In this document: positions 1 to 7,280 of the stretch, piece by piece
How the letters are laid out: each line of letters starts with the position of its first letter
Position numbering within the stretch: the first letter of the stretch is position 1
Assembly: GCF_030546695.1 (NCBI RefSeq)
Contig: NZ_JAUOTP010000004.1
Location: forward strand, 434,001-498,000
Length of the DNA stretch: 64,000 bases
Origin: Sphingomonas natans
GTDB lineage: Bacteria; Pseudomonadota; Alphaproteobacteria; Sphingomonadales; Sphingomonadaceae
Direction: 5' to 3'
Translations under genes and position numbers: made by a program
The notes under the pieces: generated by a model
What the model was told of the DNA's origin: nothing
Databases searched by the model: none
What the model saw: only the letters and a program-made list of their open reading frames with translations

Positions 1-1
1 C

Positions 2-709
2 TTCATGGTCATGGATCTGCTGTCGCGGGTCATGAGCCCCTACGAACTCAATCCGATGAACGTGAATCCGCTGCGCAAGGTGCTGGAGGAGTCGGTCGAC
101 TTCGAAGTCCTGCGCGAAGGCTGCCCGATCAAGCTGTTCCTGTCGGCGACGAACGTGCGCACCGGCAAGGTCCGCATGTTCGAGAATCACGAGATCGGCC
201 CTGATCAGGTGCTCGCCTCGGGCTGCCTGCCCTTCATGTTCCAGACCGTCGAGATCGATGGCGAGGGCTATTGGGACGGCGGCTATATGGGCAATCCGGC
301 GATCTTCCCGCTGATCTACGGCAGCGAGACGAACGACGTCGTCATCATCCATATCAATCCGCTCAACCGCGACGAGATCCCGAAGACGGCCAAGGACATC
401 CTCAACCGCCTGAACGAGATCAGCTTCAATTCCAGCCTGATGCGCGAGATGCGCGCGATCGCCTTCGTCAGCCATCTGATCGACGATGGTCAGCTCGCCG
501 ACGACAAGCATCGCCGGATGCTGATCCATTCGATCCAGGACGAGAAATATATGACGAGCCTGGGCGTCACCAGCAAGCTCAACCCCGACTGGAAGTTCCT
601 GCAGGAGCTTCGCGACGTCGGCCGGGCCTGCGCGACCGCGTGGCTGGACGAGCATCTCGACGATGTCGGCAAGCGGTCGTCGACCGACATCGCATCGTCT
701 TTTCTTTGA
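2..709 (+). CDS. patatin-like phospholipase family protein, C-terminal part (5' end cut by window)
   Basis: The reading frame is already open at base 2, so only the C-terminal 235 residues are present and the nucleophilic Ser of the GxSxG motif lies outside the window. The visible part carries the patatin D-G-G motif (WDGGYMGNP, about residue 97), whose Asp completes the Ser-Asp dyad, preceded by SATNVRTGK and a small-residue-rich strand. The tail, rich in charged helices, resembles the DUF3734 extension of a patatin subfamily. The family hydrolyses acyl esters; the substrate here is unknown. It stands 44 bp upstream of two acetoacetate-decarboxylase-like genes, which suggests a link to ketone-body or polyhydroxybutyrate turnover. 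That link is inference. Confidence 0.85.
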   Translation, partial: FMVMDLLSRVMSPYELNPMNVNPLRKVLEESVDFEVLREGCPIKLFLSATNVRTGKVRMFENHEIGPDQVLASGCLPFMFQTVEIDGEGYWDGGYMGNPAIFPLIYGSETNDVVIIHINPLNRDEIPKTAKDILNRLNEISFNSSLMREMRAIAFVSHLIDDGQLADDKHRRMLIHSIQDEKYMTSLGVTSKLNPDWKFLQELRDVGRACATAWLDEHLDDVGKRSSTDIASSFL

Positions 710-753
710 TCTAGTCTGCTTTCGTGTTTCCAGCCTGGGGGGCCTGCTGACCG

Positions 754-1509
754 ATGACGCCTGAAGAAATCCTCAAGCTGCCGTCGATGCCGGCGGTCGC
801 GCCCAGCTATCCGCTCGGGCCGTACCGGTTCATCAACCGCGAATATATGATCATCACCTACGAGACCGATCCGGTCGCGCTGCGCGCGGCGGTGCCGGAG
901 CCGCTCGTGCCAAACGCAGACAATCTCGTCCTCTACGAGTGGATCAAGATGCCCGACAGCTCGGGCTTCGGCGACTATACCGAGAGCGGGATCGTCATCC
1001 CCTGCACCTTCAACGGCGAGCCGATCAACTATACCGCGCAAATGTATCTCGACGACGAACCGCCGATCAGCTGCGGCCGCGAGATCTGGGGCTTCCCCAA
1101 GAAATATGCGTTCCCCACGCTCACCGTGAACTCCGATACGCTGACGGGCGTCCTCTCTTATGCAGGCCAGGTCGTCGCGATGGGGACGATGACCTACAAG
1201 TGGAAGGAGAGCCCCGGCGGGGCCGAGGCGATGGCCAAGGGCATGACCAAGACGTCGTGCAACCTGAAGATCATCCCCGATGTCGATGGCAGCCCCAAGA
1301 TCTGCCAGCTCGTCGCCTACAATCTCGAGAATATCACCGTGAAGGGCACCTGGGTCGGCAATGCGCGGCTCGAGCTGACGCCGCACGTCAATGCGCCCGT
1401 CGCCGATCTGCCGATCCTGCGGATCACGGGCGGCAAGCATTATATCGCCGATCTCTCGCTGCCGCATGGCCGCGTATTGTTCGATTACATCAAAGACGCA
1501 GCGGGCTGA
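754..1509 (+). CDS. adc: acetoacetate decarboxylase (catalytically intact copy)
   Basis: 251 residues, about the usual length for the family (~245). Decarboxylates acetoacetate to acetone and CO2 through a Schiff base on lysine. Aligned from memory with the Clostridium acetobutylicum enzyme, the Schiff-base Lys is K116 followed by K117 in GREIWGFPKK, the active-site Glu residues correspond to E62 and E77 (DYTESG), and Arg29 is kept (NRE). Gene order is patatin-like hydrolase, this gene, then a diverged paralogue 13 bp downstream, so the three are probably co-transcribed. The enzyme could also act on a related beta-keto acid, since family members with other substrates exist. Start ATG at 754. 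Confidence 0.9.
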   Translation: MTPEEILKLPSMPAVAPSYPLGPYRFINREYMIITYETDPVALRAAVPEPLVPNADNLVLYEWIKMPDSSGFGDYTESGIVIPCTFNGEPINYTAQMYLDDEPPISCGREIWGFPKKYAFPTLTVNSDTLTGVLSYAGQVVAMGTMTYKWKESPGGAEAMAKGMTKTSCNLKIIPDVDGSPKICQLVAYNLENITVKGTWVGNARLELTPHVNAPVADLPILRITGGKHYIADLSLPHGRVLFDYIKDAAG

Positions 1510-1522
1510 GGGGGGCACGGAC

Positions 1523-2347
1523 ATGAACAAGCAGGATGTGCTGAAGCTCAGCTCGATGCCGCTCCAGAGCCCGACCTATCCGGAAGGGCCGTACAAATTC
1601 TTCGAGCGGCAATATATGATCATCTATTACCGGACCGATCCGGCGATGATCCGCAAATTGCTGCCTGAACCGCTGGAGCCCGATGGCGACACGGTCTCGG
1701 TCCAGTGGCTCGATCTGCCCGACGGCGAGGGCTTCGGCGCCTATTCGGCCGCGCTGCAGGCGATCCCGTGCACGTTCAACGGCGAGAAGTGCAACTTCCT
1801 TGTCCAGATGTATGTCGATAATTGCCCGCCGCTGGCAGGTGGTCGCGAGATCTGGGGCTATCCGATGAAGTACGGCGCCGCGACGCTGACGACGGCGAGC
1901 GATACGCTGACCGGCGTCCTGCTCTATTCGGGGCAGCGTGCCGCCACCGGGACGATGGTCTACAAGCACGAAGTGGTCGGTGACAAGGCCGAGCTGGAGG
2001 CGCTGCTCAAGCGCACCCAGGTCACGCTGAAGCTGATCCCCGACATCGATGGCTCGGCGGCGATCGCGCAGCTCGTCGGCATCAACTTCGCCGACATCAA
2101 GGTGAAGGGCGCCTGGCGTGGCCGCGCGCAGCTGGAGCTGATCCCGGCGGTCAATTGCCCGATGGCCGATCTGCCCGTGCTCGAGCACAAGGGCGGGCTC
2201 CATCTCGTCACCGACATGACGCTGCCTTATGGTCGCGTCCTCCACGATTATCTCGAAGAGGCGGGCGACAAGGCGCGTCCGGCGATCGGGGATTCGGGTC
2301 AGGGCGATCTGTCGGGCGGCGGCGATCCTTTGGTGGCCGCCAACTGA
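1523..2347 (+). CDS. acetoacetate-decarboxylase-like paralogue lacking the catalytic residues
   Basis: 274 residues, collinear with the preceding Adc along its length but with a Gly-rich C-terminal extension of about 25 residues. The position of the Schiff-base Lys is methionine (M115 in GREIWGYPMK; the second Lys, K116, remains). The Glu of TESG is Ala (GAYSAALQ) and the Glu near residue 61 is Gln (VQWLDLP). Arg29 is kept. These replacements remove the residues known to be needed for decarboxylation in the clostridial enzyme, so it is either a pseudoenzyme (perhaps a partner of the upstream copy) or does lysine-independent chemistry. The start is set at ATG 1523, where similarity to the first copy begins; the frame is open further upstream to 1391 inside the first gene. 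Confidence 0.85.
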   Translation: MNKQDVLKLSSMPLQSPTYPEGPYKFFERQYMIIYYRTDPAMIRKLLPEPLEPDGDTVSVQWLDLPDGEGFGAYSAALQAIPCTFNGEKCNFLVQMYVDNCPPLAGGREIWGYPMKYGAATLTTASDTLTGVLLYSGQRAATGTMVYKHEVVGDKAELEALLKRTQVTLKLIPDIDGSAAIAQLVGINFADIKVKGAWRGRAQLELIPAVNCPMADLPVLEHKGGLHLVTDMTLPYGRVLHDYLEEAGDKARPAIGDSGQGDLSGGGDPLVAAN

Positions 2348-2360
2348 AGCGATCTGCGTC

Positions 2361-2378
2361 GCCGCCGCTCGCGGCGGC
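2361..2378 (+). terminator. GC-rich hairpin after the decarboxylase pair
   Basis: GCCGCCGC and GCGGCGGC are separated by two bases, giving at least a 7-bp perfect stem 14 bases after the stop of the second decarboxylase gene. No strong T-tract follows, so termination is plausible but weakly supported. The rest of 2379-2499 shows no gene. Confidence 0.35.
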
Positions 2379-2499
2379 GGCGTCCGGCCTTAATCTGCCG
2401 CAAGGAGCGATCTCGGCTCCCGGGAGTTAGGCGCCGATACTGACCGTCGAGACGACGAGGAACGCCTCATCGCCGACGCTCCCGTGCGAAGGCCTGATT

Positions 2500-3591
2500 G
2501 TGACGATTGATCGACGGCGTGTCGAAAGCGGCGGGCTCGTCCTGTTCCTCGGCCTTATCACGCTCGGCCTGGGACTCATCGTCTCCAGCTTTGCCGGCGC
2601 CTTGCTGTGGGCGGCGCTCGCGGCGCTTCTCTTCCAGCCGATCTATCAGCGGCTGCTCGCCCGCTGGCCTGGTCGCCGCAACCGGGCTGCGGCGGTGACG
2701 ATGCTGATCTTCACCGTCGCGGTCGTCATCCCCGCGCTGATCGTGGCCAGCCTCGTCGTGGACCAGGCGGCGGGCGTCTATACCCAGATCCGCACCGGCC
2801 AGATCAACTTCGCCTCCTATTTCAAGCAGGTCCACGATGCGCTGCCGCTGCGCCTCCAGCATCTGATGGACCGATCGGGCTTCGACAGTTTCGAGCGCGC
2901 ACAGGCGCAGATCTCGCAGGCGGTGAGCAACAGCGCGACCCTGCTCGCCCGTCAGGCCTTCTCGATCGGCGCCAATGCCGCCGCCTTCGTCCTCGCCTTC
3001 GGCGTCGCGCTCTACGTGACCTTCTTCCTGCTGCGCGACGGCGATCGCATCGGCCCGGCGATCCAGCGCGCGCTGCCGCTTGAGCCTGCGGTCGCCGCGC
3101 GGCTCGCGGACAAGTTCGTCGCGGTCGTCCGCGCGACGATCAAGGGATCGGGCGTCGTCGCGCTCGTCCAGGGCGCGCTGGGCGCGATCACCTTCTGGAT
3201 CGTCGGCCTGCCCGCCGCGCTTCTCTGGGGCGTGCTGATGGCGATCGCGGCGCTGCTGCCCGCGATAGGCCCGACGATCATCTGGGCGCCCGTCGCGATC
3301 TACCTGCTGGCGACGAGCGCGATCTGGCAGGCGGTGGTCGTGATCCTGTCGGGCGTGTTGGTAATCGGCCTGGTCGACAATATCCTCAGGCCGATGCTCG
3401 TCGGCCGCGACACGGGCATTCCCGATTGGCTGGTGCTGGTGACGACGCTCGGCGGGATCGATCTGGTCGGGCTGAGCGGCATCGTCATCGGCCCGCTCGT
3501 CGGCGCCCTGTTCATCACCGGCTGGCGCATCCTGACCGAACAGCGCCAGGACAAGGTCGAAGGCCCCGAGCCCCTCACGCCGGCGCCCTGA
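2500..3591 (+). CDS. AI-2E family transporter (PerM-like membrane protein)
   Basis: 363 residues with about eight hydrophobic segments in the arrangement of the AI-2E/PerM family: two N-terminal helices, a third near residues 65-90, a soluble stretch (~95-150), then paired helices to the C-terminus, including the conserved DNILRPMLVGRDTGIP segment. Members export or transport small molecules (autoinducer-2 in TqsA, Na+/H+ exchange in others); the substrate here cannot be told. Translation most likely starts at GTG 2500 (MTIDRRRVES). The gene converges with the photolyase gene, only 9 bp separating the two stops, so neither has room for its own terminator. Confidence 0.85.
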   Translation: MTIDRRRVESGGLVLFLGLITLGLGLIVSSFAGALLWAALAALLFQPIYQRLLARWPGRRNRAAAVTMLIFTVAVVIPALIVASLVVDQAAGVYTQIRTGQINFASYFKQVHDALPLRLQHLMDRSGFDSFERAQAQISQAVSNSATLLARQAFSIGANAAAFVLAFGVALYVTFFLLRDGDRIGPAIQRALPLEPAVAARLADKFVAVVRATIKGSGVVALVQGALGAITFWIVGLPAALLWGVLMAIAALLPAIGPTIIWAPVAIYLLATSAIWQAVVVILSGVLVIGLVDNILRPMLVGRDTGIPDWLVLVTTLGGIDLVGLSGIVIGPLVGALFITGWRILTEQRQDKVEGPEPLTPAP

Positions 3592-3600
3592 CCGCGCCCG

Positions 3601-5151
3601 CTACCGTGCCCATCCCGCCGCCGCCGGCTCCAGCGTTTCGAGAAAGGCGGCGGCGCTCGCGCGATAGGCCTCGCGTATCTCGGGCTTCATCCGGTCCCAG
3701 TTCGCATACATCTGCACCATCCGCCGATTGCGCCGAAAGCGCCGCTCGTGGCGCGCGAGGAAATCCCAGTAGAGCGCGTTGAACGGGCAGGCATTCGGCC
3801 CGGTCTTCTGCTTCACGTCGTAGCGGCAGCGCCCGCAATGATCGGACATGCGATTGATATAGGCGCCGCCGCCAGCATAAGGCTTGGTAGCGAGCCGCCC
3901 GCCATCGGCATGCTGGCTCATCCCGATGACGTTGGGCAGCTCAACCCATTCATAGGCATCGGCATAGACGACGAGGAACCAGTCGGCGACGTCCTGCGGC
4001 CGCACCCCCGCCAGCATCGCGAAATTGCCGAGCACCATCAGTCGCTGGATATGATGCGCATAGCCATGATCGCGCGTGTTGCGCACCGCTTCGGCCATGC
4101 ACAGCATGTCGGTCTCGCCGGTCCAGTAGAATTCGGGCAGCGGCCGCGTCGCCTCCAGCGCATTGGCCTGCGCGACCGCGGGCATTTCCAGCCAGTAATA
4201 GCCGCGGACATATTCGCGCCAGCCGATGATCTGGCGGATGAAGCCCTCGGCCGCATTCAGCGGCACGTCGCCCGCGGCATAGGCATCGGCCGCCGCCTGC
4301 GCGACTTCCAGCGGCGTCAGCAGGCCGAGATTCAAGGCGGGGCTGAGCCAGCTATGGTAGAGCCAGTCCTGCCCGGTCACCATCGCATCCTGATAGGCCC
4401 CGAAATCGGGCAAAGCGGTGCGCACGAAATGATCCAGAGCGCGCCGCGCGTCGCCCGCCGTCACCGCGAGGCCGAATTTATCGAGCCGCCCGAAATGCCC
4501 GGCGAAGCGCGCCGCGACCATGTCGATCACCTCCTGCGTGATCGCGTCGGGCGCGATGTGCAGCGGCTCGGGATAATTGAGCCCGCGCTTGGGCGGCGCG
4601 CGGTTTTCCTGATCGAGATTCCACGTGCCGCCCTCGGGCTTGCCGTCGGCGGTCATCAGCAGGCCCGTCTTGCGGCGCATCTCGCGATAGAAAAATTCCA
4701 TCACCAGATCATTCCGCGCCTGCGCCCAGGTCTGGAACTCCAGGATGCCGCACACGAAGCGGTCGTCGGGGAGGATCTTCACCGGCAGGCCGAGCGCCCG
4801 CTGCCAGCCGTCGATCATCGTCTTGACCCGCCATTCGCCGGATTCGGTGATCCGGATCGCGCTCGCCCCGTGCCGTGCAACCGCGCGCGTGACCTCCCCC
4901 GTGAAGCTGCCGCTGTTGGCCGGATCGTCCAGCCGGACATAATCGACCGTCCAGCCCATGCCGCGCAGTTCCTCGGCAAAGTGGCGCATCGCCGAGAAGA
5001 TCAGCGCGATCTTGCGCTTGTGATGCCGGACGTAGGTCGTCTCGTCCGCCACCTCCATCAGCAGCACCACCGCATCGGCGCGATCGACGTCGCGCAGCGA
5101 AGCGAGATCATGGGAAAGCTGGTCGCCGAGGACGGGGATGAGGATCGTCAT
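3601..5151 (-). CDS. phrB: Fe-S cluster (6-4) photolyase / cryptochrome-photolyase family protein
   Basis: 516 residues starting at MTILIPVLGDQL; an in-frame GTG-type extension to 5226 exists but its 25 residues do not look conserved. N-terminal Rossmann half (1-130), then the helical FAD-binding half. Four cysteines, C351, C439, C442 and C455 (SDHCGRC and NACPF), have the spacing of the four ligands of the [4Fe-4S] cluster in Agrobacterium PhrB (C350, C438, C441, C454 from memory). This places the protein in the bacterial iron-sulfur photolyase group that repairs (6-4) pyrimidine photoproducts with light. It is divergent from a DnaQ-like exonuclease gene 86 bp away. The exact lesion specificity is inferred from the family. 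Confidence 0.9.
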   Translation of the reverse strand: MTILIPVLGDQLSHDLASLRDVDRADAVVLLMEVADETTYVRHHKRKIALIFSAMRHFAEELRGMGWTVDYVRLDDPANSGSFTGEVTRAVARHGASAIRITESGEWRVKTMIDGWQRALGLPVKILPDDRFVCGILEFQTWAQARNDLVMEFFYREMRRKTGLLMTADGKPEGGTWNLDQENRAPPKRGLNYPEPLHIAPDAITQEVIDMVAARFAGHFGRLDKFGLAVTAGDARRALDHFVRTALPDFGAYQDAMVTGQDWLYHSWLSPALNLGLLTPLEVAQAAADAYAAGDVPLNAAEGFIRQIIGWREYVRGYYWLEMPAVAQANALEATRPLPEFYWTGETDMLCMAEAVRNTRDHGYAHHIQRLMVLGNFAMLAGVRPQDVADWFLVVYADAYEWVELPNVIGMSQHADGGRLATKPYAGGGAYINRMSDHCGRCRYDVKQKTGPNACPFNALYWDFLARHERRFRRNRRMVQMYANWDRMKPEIREAYRASAAAFLETLEPAAAGWAR

Positions 5152-5237
5152 AGGCACCGCCAACGCGCGCGAGGCGGGTTCGTCCCCGCCGACATGATTT
5201 CCCCGCTGTCGTCGCGGGGCGGGCATGTTATGTTCCG

Positions 5238-6200
5238 ATGATGAGCGCCACGATGCCGCTGCCGGCAGCCATCCCGATCCCGCCCGACACCGACCCGACG
5301 CTCCCGGACTTCGTGGTGGTGGACGTCGAGACCGCCTGCTCGCGCGTCAGCAGCATCTGCCAGATCGGCATCGTCGGCTTTCGCGCCGGGATCGAGGTTT
5401 TCGCCTACGAGACATTGGTCGATCCGCGCGACGATTTCTCGCCGTTCAACACGCGCATCCACGGGATCAGCTGCGATCATGTCGTCGGCAAGCCGAGCTT
5501 CGATCACATCCATGCGATCGTCGACAGCCATCTCTCCGGCCGCATCACCGTCGCGCATTCCTATTTCGACAAGGGCGCGCTCGCGGCCGCCTGCCGGGTG
5601 CATGATCGCCCGGCGATCGAGACGCGCTGGCTCGATAGCGTGCGCGTCGCCAAACGCGCCTGGCCCGATCTGCCGAGCCACCGCCTCAACGTGCTGACCA
5701 AGTTCCTCGGCGTCCGCCACAAGCATCATGACGCGCTGAGCGACGCGCGCGCCGCCGGCATAGTGATCGTCCGCGCGATCGACCATACCGGCATCGATCT
5801 CGCCGGCTGGATGACGCCGGCCAATGCGCGCGGCGGCCCCGCTCCCAAGCCTGCGGCGGACGGGCCGCTCAAGGGCCAGCGCGCCGCGATCCTCGGCGCC
5901 CCGCGCGATGGCCCCCTCGCCCGCTGGCTGGCGGACGCCGGCGCGCGCGTCGTCGCCTCGGTCGGCCCCACCTCGAACCTGCTCGTCGTCAGCCGCGATC
6001 AGCCGTTCGGGCGCTATGTCGCGGCCAGCGCCGCGCATCGCCGCGCGGAAGAACTGAACCGCGCCGGCGCCTACATCGAGATCGTCGAGGAAGAGGAGCT
6101 TCGAGCCCGGATCGGCGCCGCCCCGACGCTATCGGACGAGCACGCCCCTCATGGCGGCATCGTGGATCACCTCGAAGGGCGCGCCGCCGCCTTGGGATAG
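5238..6200 (+). CDS. DnaQ-like 3'-5' exonuclease with C-terminal BRCT-like domain
   Basis: 320 residues. DEDDh exonuclease motifs: Exo I VVDVET (~residues 27-32), Exo II VAHSYFD (~105; the usual Asn is Ser), Exo III HHDALSDAR with His and final Asp (~155-163). After a Pro/Ala-rich linker, residues ~205-255 (LKGQRAAILGAPRDGPLARW) look like a BRCT fold, as found fused to DnaQ-like nucleases. It probably trims 3' ends in DNA repair; the neighbour across an 86-bp gap is a photolyase. The last 34 bp overlap the end of the convergent metallo-beta-lactamase gene. ATG 5238 (MMSATM) is used; ATG 5241 is equally possible. Confidence 0.8.
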   Translation: MMSATMPLPAAIPIPPDTDPTLPDFVVVDVETACSRVSSICQIGIVGFRAGIEVFAYETLVDPRDDFSPFNTRIHGISCDHVVGKPSFDHIHAIVDSHLSGRITVAHSYFDKGALAAACRVHDRPAIETRWLDSVRVAKRAWPDLPSHRLNVLTKFLGVRHKHHDALSDARAAGIVIVRAIDHTGIDLAGWMTPANARGGPAPKPAADGPLKGQRAAILGAPRDGPLARWLADAGARVVASVGPTSNLLVVSRDQPFGRYVAASAAHRRAEELNRAGAYIEIVEEEELRARIGAAPTLSDEHAPHGGIVDHLEGRAAALG

Positions 6201-7267
6201 TGCGTCGTGAGGCCGGTGCGCATATTGGTCACGGCAATCGCGCCATCGCGGCCGATCGCAAGGCGCAGCGGGTGCATCGCATCCGCCCCGTCGGGATTGG
6301 CGATCTGCCCGGCCCGGGCATTGTCGCCTGGACTGCGCGTCGCGAAATGGACTTGCCAGATGCCCCGCACGTAAGGCGCTGCCTTCGCGAAGGCCAGGGA
6401 TGCCTGGTCCGCACCCTTGGCCGCGCCATTGTTGAAGACGATCACCGACGGCTTCACCGTATCGAGCAGAAGCGGACTGCCCGCATTGTCCGTCCCGTGA
6501 TTGTCGGCGATCATCAGATCGACCGGCCCGATCAGGTCGCGCGGGCAGACGAGCCGATCCTCGATGATGCGCGTCGTGTCACCCAAAGCGAGGATGCGCG
6601 CCTTGCCCCACGCCAACAGAGTCCCCAGCGAGCGCGGATTCTCGTCGGTGCCGATGTCGGTGCCGCGCGTAGCGGCCGCACACCCGACACCCGGACCGCC
6701 AGCGCCCGGCAGCGACCGATTAAGGATCGCGCCGTCGCTGTCGATCGCGGTGACGCTCAGCCCGTCGATCGTCAGCACGTGGCCCGGCCGCATCACGCGA
6801 TGCGGCTTGCCGGCGATCGCCGCGACATAGCCGGCATAGAGCTCCGCCGGCTGATAGCCGCTCCGGTTGGCGGGCGGATCGCCCACCGCCGGCTGGCGAT
6901 TGGGGCCGTGATCGACAAATGCTCCGATCGGGAAGGCGCCGATCAGCTCGCGCGCGCCGCCGAGATGATCGGCGTGGTAATGCGTCAGCAGCAGATGATC
7001 GATCCGCGACAGGCCTTCGCGCTTCGCCGCGGCGACGATCCGCTGCGCGCTGGTTCCGCTGCCCGCCGCCGCCGGCTTCCCCCCGCCGCTCAGCGCCGCA
7101 GGCCAGCCGGTATCGATCAGCAGCGAGTGGCCCTCGGGCGTGACGATCAAGGTCGCCGCCCCGCCCTCGACATCGATGAAGACGATGCGCAGCGCACCGC
7201 GATCCGCCGCCGGCGTGGGCGATGCGCAGACGCCGCAGATCGCTAATGCGAAGACGAGGTGCTTCAT
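6167..7267 (-). CDS. exported metallo-beta-lactamase-fold hydrolase (ComEC/Rec2-like)
   Basis: 366 residues with a cleavable signal peptide (about 1-21, ending ASPTPAAD). The zinc-binding HxHxDH motif is present as H96-Y-H98-A-D100-H101 after LIDTGWP. Downstream His and Asp positions, in LGDTTR and DNHGTDN, fit the hydrolase type related to the ComEC C-terminal domain. The substrate is unknown; periplasmic phosphodiesterase or lactonase activity would fit. It lies 13 bp downstream of a secreted GH2 glycosidase on the same strand, so the two exported proteins are probably co-transcribed. Its 3' end overlaps the convergent exonuclease gene by 34 bp. Confidence 0.8.
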   Translation of the reverse strand: MKHLVFALAICGVCASPTPAADRGALRIVFIDVEGGAATLIVTPEGHSLLIDTGWPAALSGGGKPAAAGSGTSAQRIVAAAKREGLSRIDHLLLTHYHADHLGGARELIGAFPIGAFVDHGPNRQPAVGDPPANRSGYQPAELYAGYVAAIAGKPHRVMRPGHVLTIDGLSVTAIDSDGAILNRSLPGAGGPGVGCAAATRGTDIGTDENPRSLGTLLAWGKARILALGDTTRIIEDRLVCPRDLIGPVDLMIADNHGTDNAGSPLLLDTVKPSVIVFNNGAAKGADQASLAFAKAAPYVRGIWQVHFATRSPGDNARAGQIANPDGADAMHPLRLAIGRDGAIAVTNMRTGLTTHYPKAAARPSR

Positions 7268-7280
7268 CGCGCGCTCCAGT

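Noticed and set aside
754-2347. Possible assembly duplication of the decarboxylase genes
   Set aside because: The copies differ along their full length at both DNA and protein level, so they are true paralogues.
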